DNA of 64,000 nt, from assembly GCA_900239685.1 (NCBI GenBank), contig OENT01000546.1:1-64000 (forward strand). Reading direction: 5' to 3'. Position 1 is the stretch's first letter; each line of letters begins with the position of its first letter. Shown here one piece after another: positions 25,001 to 36,151 of this stretch. The translations under genes and the position numbers were made by a program. Source of the DNA: Rotaria macrura (Eukaryota; Rotifera; Eurotatoria; Philodinida; Philodinidae). The notes below the pieces were generated by a model. That model saw only the letters and a list, made by a program, of their open reading frames with translations. It ran no database searches and was not told the origin of the DNA.

Positions 25001-28000
25001 GATTAACTCAATGGAAGAAATTCACATTATTATTGAATAATCATTACATACATTGTTCTCGCTTCTGTCTATTTGATTACTAGTATTCTCTGATGAATGA
25101 ATCTCAGATGAAACTTAAAATTTTCAGAGCTAAACTACAATGTTCTTCATCATTGATTGCCTATGAGCAATGTTTTATTGTTTGTATACGAATCTTATAC
25201 ATATTATAACTTTTCCGGTTCTGTGTAACTTACATGGTTTGGAATATCAACATAGACTCTTTCATGGGTATAATTTTTCATAAAATTTACAAATGTTCTT
25301 GTTCGAGATGAATGCATTGAAGGATTTTGAATTTCACGTTGTTCGTTCGACCATTTTTCTATAGCCGTTTTAATAATTAAATTCAAACGATCATTCTAGA
25401 GAATAAAATCTGGTGTTAGACAATATGTTTAATAAGAAAATTAATTTACCATCGATATAACATTGCTATCCTCATCAATATCATCATTTAATTGATAATT
25501 TCTTGTCCAATGATAAAATTCATTGTCAGTTAGTAATTTATCTTTTTTGAATAGTTTCAATAGCATTTCTAAAAAGAAAATCAACGTTATGATCTAGAGA
25601 AATAAATTTAAATCAACATTTATTTCTAACCTTTTCGTCTCGTTTTACTAATCATTGAACTAAAATCTGAGTCATTTGTTTTAGATTTTTTCTTTCGTTC
25701 ATTGTCTGATGAATCTATTTCATTATTGGTTTTAATTACCATTTCTTGACACACCGGTTCAATATCAAGTGGAACCATCCGAAGATCATTGCCATACAAT
25801 TTTAACATACGTGAGCCATCAACAATCAATTTAAATATACGCCTTTGTTGTAATTCACCTTCATGATACGTTCGTTCTTCTTTACCTCTTTTTTTGGTAA
25901 AAAAACAAAAACCTTGTCAAATCAAAGATTATTATCATGAATTTACTTACTCAGTCATTAGAAGAACGATTCGACCTTGTCGAGCACGTCCAGTTCGACC
26001 CATACGTTGAACAAGTCGAATAGGTGATTTGAGTGCATCAAAACAAATAATTAAATCAACACTACCAATATCTAAACCTTCTTCGCCAATCGATGTTGAA
26101 ATAAGTACATTATAACCGCCAGCACGAAATTCATTAACAAGTTTTTTCTGTAATTTTTGATTTATACCCTCTAAATATCATTACAGGTTTTGTTTTGAAT
26201 ATAAAATAAGTTTACAAAACAATTTGAGAGAGGATTCATTCGATTTGCACTGCAATCATTTTTTGTCTTGCCCATTAACGCCATTTTTCGGTATGGTTCT
26301 TGAATGAAAGACAAACTAATCTGCTTCTAACGAAATATTTTCGACTTAAAATCAATCTATATCACACGAACTCTATCTTGGAAACCAAAAGTCAACTCTA
26401 ACACAGCACAACTACAAAATAATTTTTTTACTTTGGTATTCTATTTTCTGTACTAATATCTAAGTTTCAATATAGCATCTTGAAATATGCTATATGCTCC
26501 TGAAGGTGATCGATAATCACATGCACTGTTTACTGATGCGAAGAGAGCCCTAGAGACTTCAAAAATTAAATATCGAGAAAATGCTAAGTATGATTAGGGT
26601 AAAGACTAGGCTATGTTTGACTCGATTGAAAAGTTTTTAAATACGACACAAGAGTTCGTATTCGTTGCATGTCTTCTTAGAAGTTCGTTCTTGCTTTCGA
26701 TGAATCTTCTGAAAAATCAAACTTACGTCCAGCAGCATGATTCGTAGCTTGTCCAATAAATGCCATGGGCTTAACTACTGGTCGATCTTGTTCAAGAATT
26801 TCTGTTATTTCTCTAACACTATCACGTTTTTCACTAAATATAATAATTCGTGTTTGATCAGTTGACTTCGTTTTTGTACGTTCAAATGTTTGAAAATGTT
26901 CTATGACACATTCACGTAATTTCGATAGTTTCGGATGTGCTACTAGAAGACTTGTTTTACATCGCTCTTGTGTACTAACTTGTGATAAATCAAATAAATT
27001 TTGTAATTCAGTATAAATTTCATTTAATTCAGAATTATTTCGAAATGTTGCATGTAGAATGCCATTCTTTTTATCTTCTGTTAATTTTTTCTTAAAGAAA
27101 TTGTATACAGATTGTAAACCATGTTTTTCTAATTCCTCGAGAGCATGATAAAATGATACAGCAAAATACAGTGCACTTTTGGCGTCTTGATATTGTTTGT
27201 CCTAGAGAAACATTTTCAAAAGAAAAATGAGAACAAATAAGTTCATTTGTCTAAAGCATCCATTTGATGAACAATGGATCAGACAATACAATTGCTGAGA
27301 ACGCTGCTTGAATAGTTTTCTTCGTAGTGTTCGATGAATCTTTTTTTTATCTGTAAGGATTGCTTCGAGATATGATTAGAATTCAACCATAATTCAGATT
27401 TCTATTGAGATTTGATTGTTTACTACATATTTTTTTAAAGGACATTGCCATTAATTGATAAACTGCTGCTGTTTATAGTGAAATCAAAAATTGAAGTAGG
27501 CAGTCAGAAGTCAACTAGAATTGCATGAAAGCATTTATATAAAGTCTCTTCGCTAGGCGAGACTTTCAAGATCTAAAACTCTACTAATGCCCAACCAACT
27601 TTCATACTTATTTTTCCTGAAAATAATATGAATTTAACTCACTCAATAGTGAACACTCCAGAAGACGGTTATGTGCGTCAGTCATATCATCTCAACATGA
27701 TTCCTCTTTACATGATAGTTTACAATGTCGAAGAAGTTGACATTAAATAAATACAACACTCTTATGAAACATAATCAAACGATTGAGTATGAAATATCAT
27801 TGACTGTAAAGTCTGATCATTGGTTCAGGTTTTAGTCTAATTTCAAATATACACATATCATCACTTCTGCCATTTTTTCAAGACAACGTTTCTGTAAGAA
27901 TTTATATCGAGCTTCGTTTCCTCTTTTATAATTTAAAAAGGACAGTCAGAAAACCTCGCAAAAACTTTCTTGCGAGAGTAATTATAATTTCGATTTTTCT

Positions 28001-29384
28001 CATCTAGTTAAATCACTATCTGAATTTTCTCTAGCATTTTATGGAGAGAAGAATATTGACGATATCTTCTAAGTCATGTACTACATACATTTAAATTGGC
28101 AGGCTTATCTTTGACGACTCGTTTCATAGTCATGATAATCGATCCATTGGATAAGTGTTCTGGACTTTTTTGATATATGACTCCTAATTTATTAAGTGTT
28201 TCAACTGGTTGTCTAAGAATGTTTAAAATACATTGTCGAAAGTTTTGCATCAATTGATTTGGTCCAACGACAATTTTATCAATTGTTTTATCGAAAGAAT
28301 ATTTTTTTATTTCCGGTGAATCATCTGTAAACATTTCAACATGAGATATTTTAAGATTATTGATTACATTTTGTACAGCCTATAAATATGCAATGACATA
28401 AAAAGAGAACATGTAGGCCAAGTCAATCAATTGGTTTCTTCTTACTTCAACAGTATTTCCTGGTGTAGCACTAAGCGCAAGAACACGAAATTCTTCACCA
28501 TTTTTACACAATTCTTGAACAACCTAAAAGAATTCATGAAACAAAATTGAAACTAGTAACGAAAAAACAGCAATGAATTTTACTTGACAATAAGCATGTT
28601 GACCAAGTGCTCGATGAGCTTCGTCAATAATTAAACAACGAACTTTCGACCATGGACAAGTTGCTTTCATGAGATCGTTATTTAATGTTTGTGGTGTTAA
28701 AAAGAAGACACGTTTTTCTAGCCAAAGTCTTTTTCGTTCTTCGGGACTAACGCCACCAGTCATCTCACACATTTCACTTTTTCGGATACCCATCACTTTA
28801 GCGCAAGCATCCATTTGTTGAGCAACTAATGGTTTCGTTGGCGCCGCGAATATAATTTTACCTGTTGGATACCAACGACAATAATTAAACATAACAACGG
28901 CAGCTATAAATGTTTTTCCAAGACCAGTGGGCAAGACGACAAGTGTATTTTGAAATAATGCTATATTAACGAGTTTAAATTGATAATCACGTTTTTCATA
29001 ATTTGTTGGATAAATCCAAATGGAACCTGATTGTCGATCAAAATCTAAATACGTGTGTCTATTTTCATTTTGATTTCGAGGTGCCGATATGGATGCTTGA
29101 TGTGTTTGTTTTGAATTTTGTTCTTGCTTATTTGATATTGGCCATTTAGCTGTTGTCGTTGTTTTCGTTGTCGTAGTAGTTTTTGTAGTTGTGGTTGTTG
29201 AACGAGCATAATTCGTTTTCTCAAATTGTTCCATAGCAGTTAATAATTCCAAATCATCATCTTCTTGATCGACAAGTTCTTTTTTTATATCGTTTTTAAC
29301 CATTTTAGGTCCAGTTGTTGTCCAAAATTGACCAAGAGTAGTTTGACTTGTGGATTTCTCTGAGTCAATCATGACTTTCTTCAT
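22029..29384 (-). CDS. FANCM: FANCM / Hef / Mph1-family DNA translocase
   Basis: Eleven exons join in phase to 1270 residues: 29384-28584, 28523-28446, 28379-28089, 27201-26727, 26170-25951, 25887-25631, 25568-25450, 25395-25234, 24911-24653, 24592-24148, 22734-22029. SF2 helicase motifs appear in order: [11 protein letters not shown] (about 150), [17 protein letters not shown] (about 254), [14 protein letters not shown] and [13 protein letters not shown]. The last exon holds the conserved late block ([27 protein letters not shown]). FANCM remodels stalled forks and D-loops and anchors the Fanconi core complex. The protein stops about 75 residues after that block, and no ERCC4-like nuclease/HhH domain follows. 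QTTLGQFW at residues 14-21 resembles a PIP box, and a Thr/Lys-rich linker follows. Four introns exceed 300 bp (322, 556, 887, 1413). Confidence 0.95.
22889..22905. repeat. GA dinucleotide microsatellite in FANCM intron
   Basis: A run of GAGAGA lies within the 1413-bp last intron of FANCM (22735-24147). The rest of that intron shows no coding sequence. Confidence 0.7.
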
Positions 29385-29929
29385 TTTATCTGAAATTAAT
29401 TCAATAGACTTTGTTCATTAATTAATATTTTTCAAAGAGTTCTATAAAGTTGTTTTCCATGTGAACATTAAACTGACAATTCGTTTTTCTTTTCTATTCT
29501 CTCTAAGAAGCGATAGGATAATTGGTAAAAGCCAATCGTAACATCGTTACAACATGTGTGTGCGTCTTATACCTATAATGAAAATTTGATAACTAGTCCC
29601 CTCTATCTTGAAAAATTGATAATTTGTATTCAGTTAAATCTTAAAAATAAACTACGTATAGGTCTGATGAGAAATTCAAGAAGAATACAATTCAAAATCA
29701 TAGAAATGCATATTCGCTGGATAGTAATTGATTTGTTGTGGAAAGATTATTTATATTAGAAGCAGGCGATTATTATTTATCAGAACAACAATAGTTATAT
29801 AATCATCTTCTTGTTTCTTTCTTTTACCCCTCGATTTTCTGTTCTTGTCTTGCGGACATTTATTGAAAACTATATAACTAACGTCGGAATGTACAGATAA
29901 ATATCATTCTCGTTACAGAGATACCGAAC
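29385..29929. promoter_or_regulatory. Shared divergent upstream region of FANCM and SOUL genes
   Basis: The 545 bases between the two start codons must hold both promoters. On the plus strand, CTATATAA near 29870 is a plausible TATA box about 55 bases before the SOUL start codon. CGTTACAG ends 11 bases before that ATG. On the minus strand TTTCAG ends a few bases before the FANCM ATG. Both could be splice acceptors. Confidence 0.45.
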
Positions 29930-30601
29930 ATGGACACAACGATAATTCTTATATCTTTCATATCGATAGCTAGTTTTCATCTAGCATTGGCTAATCCTGT
30001 CTCACAGCTCTTCGGTGCTATCAATTCGGAAACACCACCATTCGATGTTGTCATTAAAGGTGATACATATGAAGTACGCCGTTATCGTCCACAATTATGG
30101 GCACAAGTTGATTTTACTGTTGATGCATCGACTGATTTCGGTGATAAATTATCAATCGGATTTCAACCTCTCTTTCAATATATAGTTGGCAAAAATGAAC
30201 GAAAACAAAAGATACCAATGACAGTGCCTGTCCTTATACAACAATTAGATTCGAATTCTTATCGTCGACGTATGGCATTCATTATGCCAGCAAGTCAATT
30301 TTCAACAATCGATCAATTACCTAAGCCAACGAATGCTGACGTTAAACTTGTCGCTGTCAATGATCCATTAATGTTGGCTTGTATTCAATTCAATATGGGC
30401 CTAACAAGTAAACGAATCGCTTCGAAAGAAGTGGCACTTCGACAAGCCACTGAAAACGATAATATTGAATTAGTTGATGAACAAGAAGCGACTCGTGTGG
30501 CAAGTTATAATCCACCTTGGACACTGCCTTGGCTTCGTAAAAATGAAATTTGTATACCACTTGTCAATCAAGCTTGTGATCCGTGGTCTAGTGTTCGATG
30601 A
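29930..30601 (+). CDS. Secreted SOUL/heme-binding family protein
   Basis: A single 223-codon exon. A signal peptide (about 1-21, ending LALA) precedes a SOUL/HEBP domain opening with the family signature YEVRRYRPQLWAQV (about 48-61). The domain continues with the expected KIPMTVPVL, MAFIMPAS and RIASKEVALRQ blocks. The C-terminal Trp/Pro-rich tail (NPPWTLPWLRK) and two late cysteines are usual in animal secreted members. The family binds heme or porphyrins, or acts as small extracellular carriers; the ligand cannot be told from sequence. Length is normal and no frame breaks are seen. Confidence 0.92.
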   Translation: MDTTIILISFISIASFHLALANPVSQLFGAINSETPPFDVVIKGDTYEVRRYRPQLWAQVDFTVDASTDFGDKLSIGFQPLFQYIVGKNERKQKIPMTVPVLIQQLDSNSYRRRMAFIMPASQFSTIDQLPKPTNADVKLVAVNDPLMLACIQFNMGLTSKRIASKEVALRQATENDNIELVDEQEATRVASYNPPWTLPWLRKNEICIPLVNQACDPWSSVR

Positions 30602-31871
30602 TTCAGTCGCCAATTCTAAAACTACAATGATTTAACACACTTATGCATTAAGAAATACACACGCTTTCTGGAAATTGAATCTAATTTAAATATAATGCAA
30701 TTTCAATTTGGTGATAAGAAAAAATAGATAAATTGGGTGAATCTTTTTTTTTGCATAAGACTCATCATGATTGAGGTTGCGCACAGCGTAACGTGTTAAA
30801 GAAAGATCAACTATCAGAAAGAATATGATTCTGTTTATGTGACATTATTGTTCTTTTTCGCATCGTTGAATTTTTTCCAGGAGTTTAGCATAAATCTCTG
30901 TTTAAATTCTTCGCTTTAATTTTTATAAGACAAATTTTTAAACAATTGGATTTTCATTATGCTCTCATCGAAAAAACAATTTTACCCACAAGAGATGTTT
31001 TCGAAGAAAACAAAGAATTGACCTAATATTTTTGTAAGATTTCCCATCTGGGTTCATATCTAAAACTTTGAGTGACACCATAAAGCTGTTAAACGAGAAA
31101 AAAAAAAAAAAAAATTACACTGTATTTCAAGTGAAATAGAAAATAAAGCTGTTTTACATTAAAAACAATTTTTTTCAATATATGTATAAATTGCAATTGA
31201 AAGATTGTTTGGTAAAAGCCCAACTACAGCTGTACCATAAACAACAAGATACAAACTTAAAGATCAAGACTGATTTTAAGACAATAAAGTACAAGGAATA
31301 ACCTGTATACAAGATAGTCATTCCATGTATCGCTACCATGCTAAGCCTTCTTAGTGACTTATACAAAATTAGCGACATCTATATTAGTTTTTATTAATAC
31401 ACCCAAAATCCTTTTGCACGTTTCTTAGTTAGCGGTTTTTAATTGAAAATAAATTAGAATCTTAATTCCTAGTGCGTGTGTATATACGAAGTGTAGCTGA
31501 GAAACAAATCTATGATACGAAGCCAATCGATTACACCAGACCACAGATCATTGATAAAATTTCAGGCAAACAAAAAACAAGTGAACCTGTCTATTTTGAT
31601 GAATACTAATTAAATAACCCTAATACACTAGTGAGATTGTAAAATTCTCTTTGATAAATAAAAGAAAACTAATCGTAATAAATAGAAAAATAGTAGTAGC
31701 GTACAAAAAGAATTGTACAGACGTCGCTCTCTCACGAGAGAAAGAAGTGTATCGTCTTGTTCGAGTTGGTCCATAGAAAAGACGAATCAACTGACTACGT
31801 GATTAAACACTAATAAAAGATAATAAAATAAAAAAATCCATGGCTCATCTCTGAAATATACATAGTACTTA
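30602..31871. other. Intergenic, nothing recognised
   Basis: Contains the SOUL 3' region and the D2HGDH 5' region. An A17-type run sits near 31100. ACATAG ends six bases before the D2HGDH ATG and may be an acceptor. No gene seen. Confidence 0.5.
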
Positions 31872-33362
31872 ATGTGGTTCCGTATTGTTCGTCGTATTTC
31901 CACTTCTCCTTTAACTCGTGTTCGTCATCCTAAATTACAACGATCTCCTCATTATGGTATATTGACTGATAGACATTTGAATTTTTTTGAGCGACTCCTT
32001 CCACACGGACGCGCAATAACAAACCCTGACGATTGCCTTCCATACAATATAGATTGGATAAAAACATGTCAAGGACAATCTCAACTTATTCTTCGACCTA
32101 AAACTGTTGATGAAATTCAAGCCATACTTCGTTATTGTTATGAACATCAATTAGCTGTTTGTCCACAAAGTGGAAATACAGGTCTTGCTGGAGGATCAGT
32201 ACCTGTATTTGATGAAATTGTACTTTCATTACGTTCACTTGATACCATTGGTGATTTCGATGAAAATAGTGGCGTATTAATTGCTGATGCTGGTTGTATA
32301 TTACAAACATTAGATACACATGTACGTAAATATGGACATACAATGCCAATAGATTTAGGTGCAAAAGGATCATGTTTAATCGGTGGTAATGTTGCAACGA
32401 ATGCTGGTGGTTTACGTGTTGTTCGCTTTGGTTCTCTTCGTTCATCTGTACTTGGTTTAGAAATTGTTTTAGCTGATGGTAGTGTGCTTGATTGTTTAAC
32501 ATCATTACGAAAAGATAATACGGGTGTTGATCTTAAACAACCTTTTATTGGTTCAGAAGGTATTTTAGGTATTATAACACGCGTTGCATTAGCATGTCCA
32601 TTGGAAATGCCAGGTATTGGACTTGGCTTTTTTTCTTGTTCGTCATTTGAAAATATTCTTTCAACGATGCGATTAGCCAAACGAATTTGTGGTGAAACAT
32701 TATCAGCAATTGAATTTCTCGATCAATCAACATATGATTTATCACTAAAACATTTAAAAACTATAAGTAAACCTGTTGAATCAAATAAATTCTATATATT
32801 AGTCGAAACCATGAGTTCAACAACTGAACAAGCAAAATTAACATTGGAAAAACTAGCTAATACAGCACTTGAGAAAGAATTCATTAGCGATGGTACACTC
32901 GCACAAGACCTTACACAATATAAAAATCTATGGTCTATACGTGAACGTGTACCAGATGCATTGATTGCTGATGGCTATGTATTTAAATATGATTTTTCAT
33001 TAGCACCATCAAGAATGTATAAATTAGTTGAAGAAACACAACAACGCATGAAACAATTTTCCAACGTACGAAATGTGACTGGTTTCGGACACCTAGGTGA
33101 TCAAAATCTTCATTTGAATATAACCGTAGAAAACGGTTGTTCCGATGAAATAAAACATGCACTCGAGCCATGGTTATATGAATGGGTGGCTAAAGAACGT
33201 GGTTCAGTGTCAGCTGAACATGGTCTGGGTTTACATAAATCAAAGTATCTTGAATTAAACAAAGGTACAAAAACATTGGCATTGATGAAACAGATGAAAA
33301 CTATGTTTGATCCAAAATGTATTCTTAATCCTTATAAAGTAATACCATATGAAACCGTTTAG
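31872..33362 (+). CDS. D2HGDH: D-2-hydroxyglutarate dehydrogenase, mitochondrial
   Basis: A single intronless exon of 496 codons. The first 25 residues are basic and hydroxylated without acids (MWFRIVRRISTSPLTRVR), as expected for a mitochondrial presequence. The FAD-binding PCMH domain follows, with PQSGNTGLAGGSVPV at about 98-112 and the IGGNVATNAGGLRVVRFG segment. The C-terminal FAD-oxidase domain carries GHLGDQNLHLN (about 406-416) and SAEHGLGLHK (about 446-455), which contain the metal and flavin-near histidines of the family. The enzyme oxidises D-2-hydroxyglutarate to 2-oxoglutarate and passes electrons to the electron-transfer flavoprotein. Length is close to other animal D2HGDH proteins and no key motif is missing. 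Confidence 0.95.
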   Translation: MWFRIVRRISTSPLTRVRHPKLQRSPHYGILTDRHLNFFERLLPHGRAITNPDDCLPYNIDWIKTCQGQSQLILRPKTVDEIQAILRYCYEHQLAVCPQSGNTGLAGGSVPVFDEIVLSLRSLDTIGDFDENSGVLIADAGCILQTLDTHVRKYGHTMPIDLGAKGSCLIGGNVATNAGGLRVVRFGSLRSSVLGLEIVLADGSVLDCLTSLRKDNTGVDLKQPFIGSEGILGIITRVALACPLEMPGIGLGFFSCSSFENILSTMRLAKRICGETLSAIEFLDQSTYDLSLKHLKTISKPVESNKFYILVETMSSTTEQAKLTLEKLANTALEKEFISDGTLAQDLTQYKNLWSIRERVPDALIADGYVFKYDFSLAPSRMYKLVEETQQRMKQFSNVRNVTGFGHLGDQNLHLNITVENGCSDEIKHALEPWLYEWVAKERGSVSAEHGLGLHKSKYLELNKGTKTLALMKQMKTMFDPKCILNPYKVIPYETV

Positions 33363-34418
33363 ATTTATTCTTTATATTTTTTTCTCTTCTTCTAACATAT
33401 CAATTTATCTAAAACGTGAACAGAAAAGTCTTAGAGCGAAACGAATCGTTTCTTTTTTAATAATATGATTAAGCGAAACCAGTAAAATGCATCATCAAAA
33501 TAAAATAATAAAATAAAATACAGCAACCAAGAATAATGTATTATTTTTTTTTTTGGAAAATGTTTTTGAAGATAAACATTCGACTATGTGTTTCATATGT
33601 ATATATACATTTGAGTTCCGAATGCAATTACATGTGGCAAGCTAGTGTAGAGACAATAATGAAGTCCATATTTTCTATCATTATGTTACAATACAGTATA
33701 AACCCATCAGACATGTCAGCACATTGATGGAAGTTCTGATAAGCAAAGCAAGACCATGGAAACAATCAGTAAATTATAATAAAAGAAATAGCAGAGTTTT
33801 TCGAAGATTTTACCATCTAATATGATGATAGCATGAATCAACAATACATAAAAAGAAGGTCAGTATTCCAAATATAACAAGAGACAAATTATTTCCTAAA
33901 AAACCAAATACAATGTCGCATTCCTTTTTTTCTCTTGTACTCGTAGTACAGAAAGAATTTCTTTGAAGATAGCGATCAGACAAATTATGATAATCGTTTA
34001 TAGTAGCGATGCTTTCTTAAAAATCACAAAAAAAATTTCTAATAAAGATCGCATGATCATGTATTCACTTAAAGGGCTTAGACATAATCATAAGTAATTA
34101 ATTAAAGGTCAAATCTATATCGCATAATGTATTGCTACTTGGTAGAAATATCGATGTGACAGATAAGAAGATTTGAGTTAATGTCAATGAATTAGGACAA
34201 ATGATGTACATCTGAAGTCCAAATTTTCTTCTACAATCTTGCCATATTCAATCATATGACTCTGATGAAATAATCGGCTGAAAGCTAATAATTGAATAAT
34301 TAAATTTGAAATTTATTTAAATAAAGAATAGTCTCATCAAATTTAAAATATCACAGGGATTTCGACAAAAAAGAAACAAACCAATAATCTTTTGTTGCAC
34401 TAGCACACAAAAATACGT
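33363..34418. other. Intergenic between convergent D2HGDH and Ser-rich gene
   Basis: AT-rich convergent intergenic region with AATAAA-like signals and no coding sequence recognised on either strand. Confidence 0.5.
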
Positions 34419-36151
34419 CTAACCAATTGTTATATTGTATGAACGTGATCGTTTTCCAAGGCCAATTGAATTGAGTAATGATGAATGTCGATGATGTACA
34501 AATGGCATTAATAAAAGATAATTATCCGATTTCCATGTTGTCGGTAGAAATGATGAATATATTGATATATTATCGTGATACAACCGAGAGAATCCGGTCG
34601 CATGTCTTTCTTTGTATAGTTTAAGTTCTGAATCAAGTGAATCGGTTGATATGGATGACAGATTTTCATGATAACGTGGCATTATTGAATACCGATCAAG
34701 TTCAGTATCATAACAATTTAAATTATCAGTACTTATCAATCGTGTTTGATTATCAAAAAGTAGTAGATGATCACATGATTGTAATTTTCGTTTGTTAACA
34801 ACTGATAATTCATAAATATTTGGACACGAATGAACAATACCGCCGGCAGTTAAAAAAAACTCATCATCATTGGCTGATTCATTATCGTAATGTTCACAAC
34901 CTAAAATACATGGCGTTGATGGTCGTATTAAATATGAGAAACGTGACGATGCTTGAGTTGGCCGCAACGATGATTTGTCAGTTGTATTGTTTGTATTTCT
35001 ATTGATCATTTGAATGTTACTTGTAGATGCAGATAGTACTGTACTCATAGAGTAATATTGATGAATAGTCAAGGATAGATGACAGTTCGAAGTAGGCAAC
35101 GATGATGTTGATGAAAGCAACGACACTGGTTCTTCTTTTTGACATGTCTAACAATAACAACGCAATATTACTCTTTTCTTTATCCTACCTCTAGACAAAT
35201 GTTCACTTGCCCTACAATCGTCATGGACCACATGACGGAGCAGATCGTTCTTTTGAGTACAAAATCTCGAATCGACCAATACGACTTGTGGCATCATATG
35301 ATGAGAAAAACTTTTCTACAAAATTTATAAATGTCATTTCTTTGTTCTCTGCATTCGTTACATTCATTCTTGAATACTTACAATCAATATGATACAAACG
35401 AACAAAATACAAATATGTACATTTACTTTATATCTCTTACTCGTACTACACAGCTCATATTTTCTTTCGTCATATGATCTTACATAGTGTATCATATACG
35501 AATACATTCGATTTTCAAGAAAAGAGCGATTCAATTTTGAACATGCTCATCCATACAAATCTATGTTCCGATTTTCTCTCTGTTCGAACATTTTGAGTTA
35601 CTCAAAATGTAAGGAGGAAATGTGCCTTGATGAAAAATTATAAATCAGTAATTTACATCTGCTGCACTCGAGTAGATATACTCTACATCTACAGAGTATT
35701 GTATAGAGTATAGGCGAAAAAGAAACAATAAATGTATGTATACATATATATATATATTTATTTATGTAAATATACATATGTACACATATTGTAAGATGCC
35801 CAAAATCTTGACCTAAGATCGTGGTAAATGTCGACCATCTTTTTTTTCTTTAGCTTTAGACCTCTAATAAAAGATCCAATATCCTTTACATTTATAACAT
35901 ACTTGATCGGTAGAAGTCAAAGTTGTAGGATACATTGACAATTTGAGACGATTATAATCTATGCAGGTTCGGACTAAATGCATATTTGATTGCTTTATGA
36001 CAGGAGTTGATACAATAAACTTCTTTGCATACGAAGGATCTTTGACAATACATGATGTTGATTGTCGAGAACATGATGTAAATAGATTAAAAAATTTAGT
36101 AATTCTTTGTGAAAATCCATTGCAAATACGATTTCTTTTATCTTTATTCAT
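34419..36151 (-). CDS. Orphan Ser/Thr-rich protein, two exons
   Basis: Exon 36151-35903 starts with a true ATG and ends at a good GTATGT donor. Exon 35147-34419 starts after TTGTTAG. They join in phase 0 to 325 residues. The second exon stays open for 729 bases with ordinary codon variety, which argues for a real gene. The N-terminus is basic (NKDKRNRICNGFSQRITKFF) with a Cys pair, and the rest is rich in Ser, Leu, Asn and Tyr. There is no signal peptide, membrane segment or recognised domain. Repeated patches such as SSISTDSLDSELKLY look like phosphorylation or short-linear-motif regions of a signalling or cytoskeletal adaptor, but that is a guess. The intron is 755 bp and contains an odd plus-strand open segment (see findings). 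Confidence 0.65.

Noticed and set aside
32098..32680. Antisense frames of 135 and 177 codons
   Set aside because: They are shadows of the D2HGDH exon on the other strand.
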